From: Barthelona sp. PCE | Taxonomy: Eukaryota; Metamonada: BaSk clade | Length of the DNA stretch: 64,000 nucleotides | Direction of reading: 5' to 3' | Assembly (NCBI GenBank): GCA_040285745.1 | Contig: JAUFOR010000003.1 | Location: 744,001 to 808,000 of the forward strand | Part shown: in pieces, positions 11,001 to 19,475 of the stretch | Layout: each line of letters starts with the position of its first letter | Numbering within the stretch: position 1 is the first letter of the stretch | Notes under the pieces: model-generated | What the model was told of the DNA's origin: nothing | What the model saw: the letters and a program-made list of their open reading frames with translations, nothing else | Database searches by the model: none | Position numbers and translations under genes: made by a program

Positions 11001-12017
11001 CCTAATGAAAAACAAGCATTTATTGAACTTGAAGAACTTCTAACGAATGCACACCTTGATCAAACTATTCTTCTTCCCTCAATCATCATTTTTGTAGAAG
11101 ATTCAATTGAGTTGAACCCATTTAATGTTCTTGTTATACTTGTGATGCTTTCATTGATGAACACAAATGAGATTAAGAAGAGACAGAAGCTGTTTTTATT
11201 TTTGTTTTACACAATTACGGAACTATATTTCTTTGAGAAAGAACGTAAATACTGGAATTGTTTCGACTTAGACAATATTGAACGTTTATTGCTGAACAAA
11301 GCCTCATTTATCCTTGAAAATATCGCTGAATTACAGCGCACCAACGATAATATGTTGTTTCTAACACTTATTTCTATTGGTAAAATTATCAAACAATTCA
11401 ACTGCTCAATTTCTGTCTTTGAATTACTTAGTAATGTGTTGGATTCAAAACAGTATCTAAAAATTCGCATTCATGTTTGCCTGTGCAGTCTTTTTGTTGC
11501 TTCATTGCAGCGATTTTTTGAATGCAATCATTATGAGGTGATTAGAGATACTCTTACATCATCTCTGGCGAATCAACCAATTATCCAGAGCACAATGATA
11601 GCAACCGGGTTTACAGACCAATATTTGGACGTTATAAAGACAAATATGGAAGCAAAGTTGGACGTCGTTGATATGATGCTATCCAATTTTTTGAAAGTTT
11701 CTCATTTTTCTGTTGGTCATACATTCCCGTTCTATCCTTCCTATGAGTTCATCAAAACAGATGATGTGATCATTAACGCTATTGTTTGTATGGGTTATTT
11801 CCTCAAATGTCAGTTTTGTAACACGTGCCAAGAAGAGCATGGTATTCAATTGCTAGATGCTTTGAACAAGCTGAAAACTGTTCATTTCGAGCATATTAAG
11901 AACTATTTAAAGCTTACATATTTGTTAACGTATGGTAAACAAAATTTTCCTGAAGAACTAAGATGCAGGATTAAGGAAATGTTATCATTCATGTTTAAAC
12001 ATGAAAAATCAGTGTAA
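8097..12017 (+). CDS. DOCK-like protein with C2 (DHR1) region, no DHR2 seen
   Basis: 1306 residues. Near the N-terminus, FGIFDSKKSRYLTESF resembles the DOCK motif 'LALYD-RRKISE-F'. KPREYDHLYIEP near residues 161-172 marks the entry to the C2-DOCK (DHR1) domain, which binds phosphoinositides. A serine-rich acidic linker (about 370-520) follows, then a long alpha-helical ARM-like body to the end. The C-terminal DHR2/DOCKER domain that carries Rac/Cdc42 exchange activity is not recognisable, and the protein is several hundred residues shorter than classical DOCKs. It may be a scaffold or a highly divergent exchange factor. Its last 9 coding bases overlap the end of the convergent ERCC1 gene. Confidence 0.6.
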   Translation: MFGHQLTSSANSLLARLSSVHYLSSAYETCVSFGIFDSKKSRYLTESFSVHIPPLLKFERHQVRGINQCDFADLDLEVTQMHYNFFVIIYRRLRPQPGASNCAFDCWQRIAAGSFELEHIVDMMFRSEKAIPVATIDIPLYYVDDDSVPDEGVLSHLLKPREYDHLYIEPTFQSVTFQFELSQPSVFCAPVFSFVTEENTNRFISSFTANMVPHMNSTHEPNYLYISFDSLVVRGVNGGYGAIHFNLLDFDGLPLQIPALCEHRGPSLKYDVFSPLFKMSPVVISSFKFCIDLSVFPRLTDPVLLVAELIHIPERRKSVQNGKYKLLCTSQPLLLKRPDGYQFTTGPQTMKLGSDVETPQENIARLAIVAEVEEDDSSTGSGGFSDTLSFPNISVLGELQVGESVDLSDFDVDDSMELSEPEFSTADEILSDHTLTSPSRSMSFVDGMKQKRVHGLTHSLSLASPMMRQSVANKLEDGPFSGRLPNNSTFRMTRSDSVASAAPFISDQIECEMSLSIELLSRTYSNDEYISRIFFDLDALIDNYNNDPRFFSVDSPTEFSQRELLTNNLIDSLRTLPLAKAEQRTLFMDKLIKKLSLLLSNYFTNPIMLIHLIAALCVLLALSKDDEKAVVIRLLKKEISRFQVFHQIFSFLCGFFDNLVDKSLDGIPGFSGTDINGVGFRRKSSNLSTLAKQSSSNISDVDAISLPPKMTMSIIKSYTYLLDMCLFGFSSSDFLPSSPVKSPLRSKFNFNPSLMRMASNISSIVTETKVIDVDYELSGYDPCIIDLTSTLTDSLENLIVVLDSHGLLETNTYINMLMLPILKDRSNISSVRACKFFVDYCPQDTINCLYWCLTSLLENANDLFDNELQTQLMNVLFEVFTVSKTLSHFSFLSLDPILELLQSVVYNTPLVSSIIEQLSSVTANSRLSNVQEVPSFDFTKHILDFNDIKQNTELKALSVLFNHMERELPNEKQAFIELEELLTNAHLDQTILLPSIIIFVEDSIELNPFNVLVILVMLSLMNTNEIKKRQKLFLFLFYTITELYFFEKERKYWNCFDLDNIERLLLNKASFILENIAELQRTNDNMLFLTLISIGKIIKQFNCSISVFELLSNVLDSKQYLKIRIHVCLCSLFVASLQRFFECNHYEVIRDTLTSSLANQPIIQSTMIATGFTDQYLDVIKTNMEAKLDVVDMMLSNFLKVSHFSVGHTFPFYPSYEFIKTDDVIINAIVCMGYFLKCQFCNTCQEEHGIQLLDALNKLKTVHFEHIKNYLKLTYLLTYGKQNFPEELRCRIKEMLSFMFKHEKSV

Positions 12018-12557
12018 AAACGTGACTATTCGATGCGCAAGAGCAGAATTAATTCCAACTGCATGAAGTTCTTCTGGAGTTGCTGAAAGCACAGAATGAA
12101 GGTTAGGGAATGATCTGACAATCATTGGGACCGTTTTTGGTCCAACCCCAGGTATAGTCTGCAACAAATCTGTGAAAGTTTTTGAGGTCGGTACTGAATG
12201 AGAAGAAGACTCTTTCATCCAAGACTTTAAGAACATGCTGCATTGATCTAAGACGGAGAAGTACAGGAATGACACGTGCTTATGCACGCAAAGCATATTT
12301 GTGATGCGCGCAATCGTAGCCTGTGGAACTTCTGGTTCGATAAAAACGACATAACAACGAGTTCCATCAGTGAAGTCATCTGGTATATCCACTTTGAGCC
12401 CCAAAAAGTGAGAATCAACAACCAAAAAATAAGACAAAACGTTATTATCAACAAAAAAAGTGCTTGACAAATTTGCAACCTTTCTAACTGGGAAATCTCG
12501 CTTTAGAGTATCATGTAACTGCTCTGAACATAATAAAGGATTGTAATGACAAGACAT
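12009..12557 (-). CDS. ERCC1: ERCC1/Rad10 DNA repair protein
   Basis: 182 residues from the ATG at 12557; the frame is open a few codons further upstream, but only to a TTG. The first about 100 residues fit the inactive nuclease-like central domain of ERCC1. In it NNVLSYFLVVDSHFL aligns with the family's 'DYVLGQSTCALFLSLRYH' strand-helix, and the RCYVVFIEPEV strand follows. The C-terminal tandem helix-hairpin-helix domain contains LLQTIPGVGPKTVPMIVRSF and a second hairpin ending in AHRIVTFLH. ERCC1 pairs with XPF to cut DNA 5' of lesions. An archaeal-type Hef or FAAP24-like protein is a less likely alternative. The compact size suggests the N-terminal XPA-binding tail is missing. Confidence 0.75.
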   Translation of the reverse strand: MSCHYNPLLCSEQLHDTLKRDFPVRKVANLSSTFFVDNNVLSYFLVVDSHFLGLKVDIPDDFTDGTRCYVVFIEPEVPQATIARITNMLCVHKHVSFLYFSVLDQCSMFLKSWMKESSSHSVPTSKTFTDLLQTIPGVGPKTVPMIVRSFPNLHSVLSATPEELHAVGINSALAHRIVTFLH

Positions 12558-12716
12558 GTCACACAATTGATAGGGAAGAATTTTCTGATTTCAACATTAA
12601 AAATATCACAGTTGGCTGGGTTCATCAGTGTGCGGCTGCAGGACAATGTGAAGTGTGAAATAGCTGAGATAGTTAACATTAAGCTCATTATTTTGCTTTT
12701 CATATTTACTCTTATT

Positions 12717-12721
12717 TCAAC
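12717..12721 (+). promoter_or_regulatory. Inr-like TCAAC before the TMEM144-type gene
   Basis: TTTCAAC lies with its central A 10 bases before the ATG at 12729. It resembles the trichomonad initiator TCA(+1)YW, and its position supports the chosen start over upstream in-frame ATGs. Confidence 0.4.
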
Positions 12722-12728
12722 TTTTGAA

Positions 12729-13673
12729 ATGGTCACAGAAGTTTCTGAAACCGTAGGCTTTATTGGCGTGCTTATGTCAATAATATTTTTTGGGTCGTTT
12801 GGAATTTTCCTCAAAGCTCCTATTTGCGAAAGTTTATCACCACATCCTATTGAATACCAAATATACTATTGTGTTGCAGTTGCAATCGTAGGTATTCCTT
12901 TTGCTTTTATTGGAGGTGATATTACCTTTTCAATTTATCCCCTTATTGGTGCATGTTTATGGGTTCCTTCCAGTCTACTTGCGCTCTTTGCTATTCGTAA
13001 CGCTGGCCTGGGGCCCGGACAAGGTGTTTGGAGTGGTGTAACCATTATCGTCTCTGTGATGTGGGGTGTTTTCTACTACGATGAAGAAATCAAATCTCCG
13101 TCGTTATTTATCATTGCTCTCATTGCCATGCTGGCTGCTCTTGTCGTTGCTGCATTCGCAGGTGCACCTGTTGAAGAAGATGATGATGGTACTGAAATGG
13201 AAATTCGCTCTTCTTTCGCAGAAAACAAGAAGAAACCTTCCTTCGCAAAGGGAATGATTGCTTCTGTCGGCCTTGGTCTGCTTAACGGTTCTCTCATGGC
13301 TCCTTTAAAGGCAAGCAACATGGACGCTTTTGTTTATACTTTTGAATTCTCAAGCTACTCTTTGCTCGTTATTCTTGTTATATATTTAATCATGCACAAG
13401 AGAATTGCCCTTAACACAAAGTTTATCTTCAAATATGGTGTCTTATCTGGATTGTTTTGGGCTCTTGGCAACTTTGGCTCCATCATCGCCAGTATTTCTC
13501 CTCTAGGCATGTCAGTTGGCTTCCCTCTAACACAGGCTGCTCTTGTAATTGGTGGTCTATGGGCTATTTACTATTTCAAGGAGATAACTCAAAAGAAAAA
13601 GATTGCAATCTTCCTGCTTGCTTCTTTAACTGTTGTAGGAACAGCCTACCTCTTCAGTATCGCTAAGGCTTAG
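12729..13673 (+). CDS. TMEM144-family (DMT superfamily) membrane transporter
   Basis: 314 residues from the ATG at 12729. The longer frame from 12546 would add a non-homologous 61-residue leader overlapping ERCC1. The start GFIGVLMSIIFFGSFGIFLK and the ACLWVPSSLLALFAIRNAGLG segment match the TMEM144 pattern of ten membrane helices, with a small acidic cytosolic loop (VEEDDDGTEMEIRSS) in the middle. Members are thought to carry sugars or related solutes, but the substrate is unknown. A TTTCAAC initiator-like motif lies about 10 bases before this ATG. The stop codon TAG overlaps the antisense TAA of the next gene. Confidence 0.78.
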   Translation: MVTEVSETVGFIGVLMSIIFFGSFGIFLKAPICESLSPHPIEYQIYYCVAVAIVGIPFAFIGGDITFSIYPLIGACLWVPSSLLALFAIRNAGLGPGQGVWSGVTIIVSVMWGVFYYDEEIKSPSLFIIALIAMLAALVVAAFAGAPVEEDDDGTEMEIRSSFAENKKKPSFAKGMIASVGLGLLNGSLMAPLKASNMDAFVYTFEFSSYSLLVILVIYLIMHKRIALNTKFIFKYGVLSGLFWALGNFGSIIASISPLGMSVGFPLTQAALVIGGLWAIYYFKEITQKKKIAIFLLASLTVVGTAYLFSIAKA

Positions 13674-15541
13674 TCAAAACGAATAAAACCCGTTAATAAA
13701 AGTGTTTGTTCTTCGTCTACAAAGTAGTGATCCCTTGTATACTCTTGTGTTTGATTGTAATGCCGTGTAAGATGATATATACGGCCGAAATTGAGCTCCT
13801 GGCTGCTTTTGTCTGCAATCCAGGTTATTTGACCAAAGATTCTATTCTCAAGCTCTACTGATATAAAACCTTTTCCAAAATAAACGTATAAAACCCTGAA
13901 TTGAACAAACCTGAGCTCGTTTTGGGCTGCTCGGATTGCTGTCATGTATTGAACAGCCTGTTTATGTGGAAAAAATAAACTTCTGGTCATCTGACTCACT
14001 CTGCCAATTGGGAAATTCAAATCACTGCTATTTACCCACCACCCGGGTGGCACATTGCCTATAGCATCAGCCCATGATGTTTTAAACGGACGTCCTACAG
14101 AAAATGAAGAATTGAAAATCATAGGATAAGGAACTGGGGCACCAGTAATAAGATTAAAATACTCAAAGTTGGGATTCAAAAGCAATAAATCCTTCCAATC
14201 AAGGCGATACGTCACTGGATCCTCAACCTCAACGAAATTTAAATGAATGAAAGCCGCAGCCTCCATCAAAGTATTACCATGACGTGCAACAATCATATCA
14301 GCATTCATAGCCACATCATCCTCAACAACATCAACTGTAACAAGGCGTTCCTTTGAGTAAGAACCTATAACAGGTTTGACTGCAGCAAAATTACTTCCTA
14401 ATCTATTAATAATTGCCCTGCATCCTTCGAGACTTTCGTTGAAAATTGTCTCGTGGCCTTCTCTGTTCACAAGACGGTTTGCTAAAAAGTCATAATCATT
14501 ACATTTAAAGTGAATATGGGTGAAAAAGTGACTCTTATCTCTTAAAAACCGGGAATACATTGATCTGCTATGTTTCGATACATGACATCCATCAATGCAT
14601 ATTAGTACGTTACCCGGTAGTTCTACAGCGCACTCTACGATGCGGTTGAGTGCTATACCTACCAATCCTTGTACTGAATTAACATCTATACTGAATTTTT
14701 CACTAAAATGACTCGCAAGCTGATCCCTGCTGATATAAACAAGTGTCATGTCTATCTTGTTGTGCAAAACTTGATGCAACTGCTGCAAAAAAGTGGACTT
14801 GCCTGTTCCTGGCAAACCACTCGCAATTATTATACCAATCTTGCAAAACTCCCGCTGAAGAATGGTTGGTGCCTGTAAAGGATGTGTTAAAGCGGAATTA
14901 AAGAGTGCATCAAATATTACAAAATTTAATCTCAATGGAAACAGTTTTAAAAACTTTAACATCCTCTTTTGTGCAAAGGCAGTATGGCTTGGTTTTCCTG
15001 CTATAGTTTTTATACATTCAGGATTAGTGAGGATAAAATTTTGTAATTGTTCTAAAGTGAATGCCTTTGCATTTTGTTCTGTTCCGAACCAAAGAACAGT
15101 GTCCATTGTTATCGTGCTGGTATCTTTAGGAGTTAAATCACGGAAACCAGGACCAGTAGTGTATGAATTTAACCCTTCACAAATAAAATCGACTGTTTTT
15201 TTGGAGAAACTATAATGTGAGACCTTAAAAAATGTTGTAGAGCTCGTTATGTTTGCGAAAAAGAATCCTCTATCCTTCTCCAAATGCATATGCATTAACT
15301 CAATAATTTCTTCGTCAAGAAGGTCAGATGCTTGGTAACTTGCTGTGTCATCAGCCACACATAGCTCATTGTTCCCCTCAAAATACCCAATAAGATGGCT
15401 ACACTCAAGAAACTCTCCAAACCCAACACCTAAAAATTTTTTTTCCGTTAGAAGCTCCCAACAGTTTGCTTCCGGTGTGCCTTTCTCCCCATATAACTGT
15501 TCAAACGCGTTGAAAGTTGCAGCATCAGGAAAATTTGACAT
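13670..15541 (-). CDS. P-loop kinase-like protein of unknown function
   Basis: 623 residues. A Walker A motif, SGLPGTGKST, lies at residues 241-250, followed by YISRDQL and a Walker-B-like strand LICIDGCHVSK. This is the layout of AAA_33/polynucleotide-kinase-like P-loop NTPases, including the NREGHETIF lid-like region. The 240 residues before and about 200 residues after the P-loop domain resemble nothing I recognise. RNA-ligase or tRNA-repair fusions often combine a P-loop kinase in mid-protein with flanking domains, but no ligase KxxG motif was found. The 3' end overlaps the convergent transporter by 4 bases. Confidence 0.6.
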   Translation of the reverse strand: MSNFPDAATFNAFEQLYGEKGTPEANCWELLTEKKFLGVGFGEFLECSHLIGYFEGNNELCVADDTASYQASDLLDEEIIELMHMHLEKDRGFFFANITSSTTFFKVSHYSFSKKTVDFICEGLNSYTTGPGFRDLTPKDTSTITMDTVLWFGTEQNAKAFTLEQLQNFILTNPECIKTIAGKPSHTAFAQKRMLKFLKLFPLRLNFVIFDALFNSALTHPLQAPTILQREFCKIGIIIASGLPGTGKSTFLQQLHQVLHNKIDMTLVYISRDQLASHFSEKFSIDVNSVQGLVGIALNRIVECAVELPGNVLICIDGCHVSKHSRSMYSRFLRDKSHFFTHIHFKCNDYDFLANRLVNREGHETIFNESLEGCRAIINRLGSNFAAVKPVIGSYSKERLVTVDVVEDDVAMNADMIVARHGNTLMEAAAFIHLNFVEVEDPVTYRLDWKDLLLLNPNFEYFNLITGAPVPYPMIFNSSFSVGRPFKTSWADAIGNVPPGWWVNSSDLNFPIGRVSQMTRSLFFPHKQAVQYMTAIRAAQNELRFVQFRVLYVYFGKGFISVELENRIFGQITWIADKSSQELNFGRIYHLTRHYNQTQEYTRDHYFVDEEQTLLLTGFIRFD

Positions 15542-15977
15542 GATAAAGAAAATTCTGAAAACAGATCTATTTTACATATGAAACCTTCATTCAGTAGAAA
15601 ATTTCGAGTTACAAAAGAAATTTATCGCGAAATTCCTTTAAAATGTCTTTATCAAAAAAAGTAATAAAGTGCAGGGTAATAAGAGTAAAAGTATTATTTT
15701 CTGTTCACTCAGGTGTATTTTTTACCGAACTGGCCTTTAGTAACAAACTTTACTCAAAAAAAGCAACTGTGATTCTTTATCAAAACTCGACTGGCAATGT
15801 TGTTAAAATATACTAAGTCCCTAAACAGTCGATAAAATGCACAAATACCAACGTTACATTCACTGAAATGCTAACAAACTGAAATTGAAACTGTTTTTTG
15901 AAATTCTACTTTTCTGTTCCGGGTTTTTTCATTCTTTTACTGATTTTTACGTTTAAAAACGATTGAAATATTTAAAT
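15542..15977. other. 436-bp divergent intergenic region
   Basis: AT-rich promoter region between the P-loop protein and the Rab-like GTPase. It contains TTTTTTCATTC about 60 bases before the GTPase ATG, a possible initiator. No gene was recognised. Confidence 0.6.
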
Positions 15978-16613
15978 ATGACAGAGAAAGAGCATTTTGT
16001 TAAGGTATTGGTGTGTGGACAAGCAGCTGTCGGCAAAACAAGTATTGTGAGACGTGTAGTTCACGACATCTTCGAGAATTCATATAAGCAAACTATTGCC
16101 GTCGATTTTGGAGTCAAAGCACTTGAATTGGATGCTTTTAATGTAATTAAGATTCAATTTTGGGATGTACAAGGTCAGGAACTCACAAACCCACTCACAA
16201 ACATATATTACCGCAACGCAGTCGGCTGCTTTGTTGTCTATGATCTCAGCAGACCGGAAACACTAGAGGAATCCATTCCATGGAAGCAGGATATTGACGG
16301 AAAGGTACTACTGCCAGATGGCACACGTCTCCCTGCCATTTTGGTTGGAAACAAGTGCGATTTAGTCATAGATCAGGATATTGAAAACCAAAAAGAAAGC
16401 ATAGATGAATTTTGTGATGAACATGGTTTTGATGATTATGTTGTAACTTCTGCAAAGACTGGACAAAACGTTATGGAGTCGGTTGAGAAGTTGGCAAAGC
16501 TTATTATCGAAAGATTGAATATTAATTTGGATCCAAACGTTGAAAGTGAAAATAATCAATATGAATCAATTAATCTCCAGTCTGATGACGAGGACAGCAC
16601 TTGTGCGTGTTAA
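15978..16613 (+). CDS. Rab32/38-like small GTPase
   Basis: 211 residues from the ATG at 15978; the in-frame upstream start is a TTG and was rejected. P-loop GQAAVGKTS is at residues 14-22, and switch II reads WDVQGQE where most Rabs have WDTAGQE. The guanine motifs are NKCD and TSAK. The insertion DGKVLLPDGTRLPAILVGNKCD, with a longer loop before NKxD, and the VYDLSRPETLEESIPWKQD segment are typical of Rab32/38. The C-terminus CAC supplies a CxC geranylgeranylation signal. Rab32 homologues act on lysosome-related organelles and mitochondria-linked traffic. The Gln in DVQGQE is unusual. Confidence 0.85.
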   Translation: MTEKEHFVKVLVCGQAAVGKTSIVRRVVHDIFENSYKQTIAVDFGVKALELDAFNVIKIQFWDVQGQELTNPLTNIYYRNAVGCFVVYDLSRPETLEESIPWKQDIDGKVLLPDGTRLPAILVGNKCDLVIDQDIENQKESIDEFCDEHGFDDYVVTSAKTGQNVMESVEKLAKLIIERLNINLDPNVESENNQYESINLQSDDEDSTCAC

Positions 16614-16663
16614 TTTATTCTTCAATAAAGTTTAGAAATTTTTTTCTCCTCAATTACTGAACT

Positions 16664-16948
16664 CTATGATGCGTGATTTTCTTCCAGAGTCTCATCCATG
16701 TTAACGGGTAGTAAGGGAGAGTAAACAGATTCTTTACAGAGATCTAAGTTTGGGTATGGTGCCACGAAGGGGTCACCGAGGTCAGTGTGCGGAAGTCCAA
16801 AAATCCGATAAAAGAAAATAGGTAACCTTGATATAAGTGAACTAAGCAAATTCAACCCTGCTTCGTGTTCCATTCTCAATTGTTCATCAATCCGGGATCT
16901 TGAGGATCGGTTACATGTTATTATCAACCCCAATATCATTGGTTTCAA
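16664..16948 (-). CDS. short ORF overlapping the acyltransferase 3' end; small gene or frameshifted tail
   Basis: 94 codons in the +1 frame relative to the acyltransferase that ends at 16911. The later part is not low complexity and includes SSRSRIDEQLRMEHEAGLN and a hydrophobic ISRLPIFFYRIFG stretch. It could be an independent small protein starting at the internal ATG at 16873 (69 residues), a C-terminal extension of the acyltransferase reached by a frameshift, or chance. I do not recognise it, and no initiator-like motif is obvious before 16873. Confidence 0.3.
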   Translation of the reverse strand: MKPMILGLIITCNRSSRSRIDEQLRMEHEAGLNLLSSLISRLPIFFYRIFGLPHTDLGDPFVAPYPNLDLCKESVYSPLLPVNMDETLEENHAS

Positions 16949-18518
16949 TATTAGGCTCTAATTCAACAACTACCCTTTCCACCAATATCATATCATTTAA
17001 AACTGATGAAGCTACTTTTTCTTTTTTAGCAGGTTTTGCACTTCTCCAACGGCAACTCTTATACACTCTATCAATAAGAAAAGCTAAAGGAAAAGCTAAA
17101 AATGACAGCAATAAATACAAACTAATAAAACAACCGATAGCAAGTGGAGATGTTGTCAAAACAAGATTTTCAGTATACGGCCATAATGTAAACTGTGACA
17201 ATACTGTTCCATTTGAATCCCAAGGTACACCATGAAAACTACCATTAACAAAGAGTGTTTGAATAGAATAAACATAAAGAGACATAGATCCCATATATAA
17301 AAACATCTTTGTGCTGCCAATTTTCCCCATTATCGGAAATAATTTGGGAAAAAGAATCAAAACAAATAATATGCCCGCATAACACAAAGTAATATGTATT
17401 GTGGAAAGTGCATATTCCCATTCAAAGCCGGGTGCACTTGTTGTTTTTGTGAATGCCCATGAAAAAAGCGGTATCCATTTAAAAAAAATTAAATAATACA
17501 ACAGAAGTTCAAAAAATCCCAATACAAGATATTTTCCAGGCTTCCATTTCAATGCATTATTAAATCTACTAATAAGTACCCTTTTAATTGAATAAACCGT
17601 CTTTGTTTTCGAAACAATGTCGATTATTATCATTATAATGAAAAATATTGCTAATACTGGCACGTATGTAGATGGTCTGCTGTATACATCCATCCTAAAT
17701 ACCCAATTAGGTCTTCCTATCTCGCTGTGGTTGAACCTATTGACTGTTCTCAATTTTGTATGATAAGAAAAGAAGAATAATGCAAATATTGAAAAAGCTA
17801 ACAGATATAACTTCAAAAAAAAGCGTTTACCACCTTCATTTCGAACAGTTTTACGAACAATTATTGTAAATAACTTCATTGCATACATAAATAATGGAAT
17901 AAACAATAAGAATAAAGAAAGATCTACCTCCAAATACCATAAAACAGTGTACATGGGATAATTTGTTCTGACATTAGGGAAATCAATCATTCGGAAACAG
18001 AAATCCGAAATCCAGGGAATGGAAGAAAAAACACAAAATTCCCGGAAACCTGACATCGACAAAATCTTTGGAATAAACTGATCCCATGTAAAATCCCATG
18101 CCTTCTCTCTGTTATCGTAATTGTATCTCAGTATAAATTGTAACAATAAAATCCACCATAATCGTAATAATCGATTGTAGAATGTTCCCAACCATGTTCT
18201 CCAAGAATATGTAAATTTTCCCTCAAAATAGTTTTTAAGCGATCTCTTCAAGGCCAAATAAAAGGTCAGCAACATAAATCCAACGAGAGAACTCCATAAT
18301 GCCCGACAGACTAATTGTTGTGCATCCTTCATCCCATCACTCCAAGAGGAGTCCAACTTATCACATATCACTTGCTCATGCACTTCAAGGATCAAAAACG
18401 AACAAACTACTCGAAAAAAGTTTAGATGTGGATTAAACGACTTAGATTTTCCTGCAGCAGTAGTAAATCCCGTAAAATCTGTCGAAAGTATCTTATCGGC
18501 CCTACTTTTAAACCCCAT
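16911..18518 (-). CDS. acyltransferase-3 family membrane protein
   Basis: 535 residues with about ten membrane-spanning segments between residues 25 and 470. The first segment (HLNFFRVVCSFLILEVHEQ) corresponds to the family's 'LDGLRALA...H' entry helix, here without the usual Arg-Ala context. FYNRLLRLWWILLLQF matches the 'F..RR..RI.P.Y' motif. Family members transfer acyl groups to sugars or lipids in the membrane (OatA, NRF-6). The polar C-terminal tail (about 475-535) is cytosolic. A different reading frame continues openly past its stop for another 80 codons, which is discussed as a finding. Confidence 0.65.
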   Translation of the reverse strand: MGFKSRADKILSTDFTGFTTAAGKSKSFNPHLNFFRVVCSFLILEVHEQVICDKLDSSWSDGMKDAQQLVCRALWSSLVGFMLLTFYLALKRSLKNYFEGKFTYSWRTWLGTFYNRLLRLWWILLLQFILRYNYDNREKAWDFTWDQFIPKILSMSGFREFCVFSSIPWISDFCFRMIDFPNVRTNYPMYTVLWYLEVDLSLFLLFIPLFMYAMKLFTIIVRKTVRNEGGKRFFLKLYLLAFSIFALFFFSYHTKLRTVNRFNHSEIGRPNWVFRMDVYSRPSTYVPVLAIFFIIMIIIDIVSKTKTVYSIKRVLISRFNNALKWKPGKYLVLGFFELLLYYLIFFKWIPLFSWAFTKTTSAPGFEWEYALSTIHITLCYAGILFVLILFPKLFPIMGKIGSTKMFLYMGSMSLYVYSIQTLFVNGSFHGVPWDSNGTVLSQFTLWPYTENLVLTTSPLAIGCFISLYLLLSFLAFPLAFLIDRVYKSCRWRSAKPAKKEKVASSVLNDMILVERVVVELEPNIETNDIGVDNNM

Positions 18519-18712
18519 TTATGCTTAAAAGAACAAAGAACTAAGTTATTTAATGAAAAATGAGAAATATCTTTTTACAAACCATCTAGTGCAGTTGCTT
18601 TGTAGCCATTTTGTGCCAGATTCCTTCGTACAAAAGAATCATAAACATGATTAAAATTTTTTTCCCTTTTCAAAACGATTTAGCAAAATTTTTGTTGAGT
18701 TAAAATTGCAAC

Positions 18713-19465
18713 ATGTTCTTCGACTTAGGTATCAACGTCTCTTCGGCGTCAAATATGCATGGATGCTTGCTCATGGCTAAGAAATTGGGTTATTCAACGA
18801 TTGCTGTCAACCACCATACTTCTATAACCGAAAGGGGACTTGAAGTACCAGAAATTCGAGAATTTGCTGCACAAAATCATGTAGATCCTTGCATTTACTT
18901 CACTGAGTCAGTTAATCCTAAAATAGTTGAATATCCTAACATCATCAACAGACTCACTGTCACAGTCAACTCTCTCACCAAAATCACAACATTAAAGAAC
19001 GATTCTCTTGACAAATTTGACTTACTGGCAGCACGTCCTATGAACAACAAATGTTTTGAATATTGTTGTAGAGATGCTGCCATCGACATGATAGACCTGG
19101 ACCTCACACAGAAACTGCCGGTCCGACTTGGATTCCATGACATTAATGTTGCTATAAGTAGAGGTGTCAGTTTTTCAGTGTCTTATGGTGATGCTATGAT
19201 ATCAATGGATGAAAAGATGATGTTTCTGTCACAACTAAGCTCTCTTATCACTTTCACAAGGGGTAGAAATATTATTTTTTGTTCTGGCGCAGATGCACCA
19301 AGATTAATCAGAGACCACACTAGTTTGCGGAATTTGCTCGATGTCGTCGGCCTTCCTTTCACAAAGGCCCGCCGTTGCTTCACTTCCAACTGTCTCATTG
19401 CACTTGAAAACGCTGTTAACCGACGTTCTGTAGGTGGTGCAGTTTCGATTACACAAGCGAAATGA
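18713..19465 (+). CDS. RPP30: RNase P / RNase MRP subunit p30 (Rpp1)
   Basis: 250 residues. The TIM-barrel-like PHP-fold family is recognised from the beginning MFFDLGINVSS, then AKKLGYSTIAVNHH, KFDLLAARPMN, and the catalytic-fold block FCCRDAAIDMIDLDL-like (here YCCRDAAIDMIDLD) followed by RGVSFSVSYGDAM and GRNIIFCSGAD. This order and the 250-residue length fit RPP30, the protein that scaffolds the RNase P RNA for tRNA 5' processing. Its TGA is only 10 bases from the TAA of the convergent YIPF gene. Confidence 0.9.
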   Translation: MFFDLGINVSSASNMHGCLLMAKKLGYSTIAVNHHTSITERGLEVPEIREFAAQNHVDPCIYFTESVNPKIVEYPNIINRLTVTVNSLTKITTLKNDSLDKFDLLAARPMNNKCFEYCCRDAAIDMIDLDLTQKLPVRLGFHDINVAISRGVSFSVSYGDAMISMDEKMMFLSQLSSLITFTRGRNIIFCSGADAPRLIRDHTSLRNLLDVVGLPFTKARRCFTSNCLIALENAVNRRSVGGAVSITQAK

Positions 19466-19475
19466 TTAACTCTAT

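Noticed and set aside
12546-12728. N-terminal extension of the TMEM144-type gene
   Set aside because: It overlaps ERCC1, is not homologous, and a later ATG at 12729 follows an initiator-like motif.
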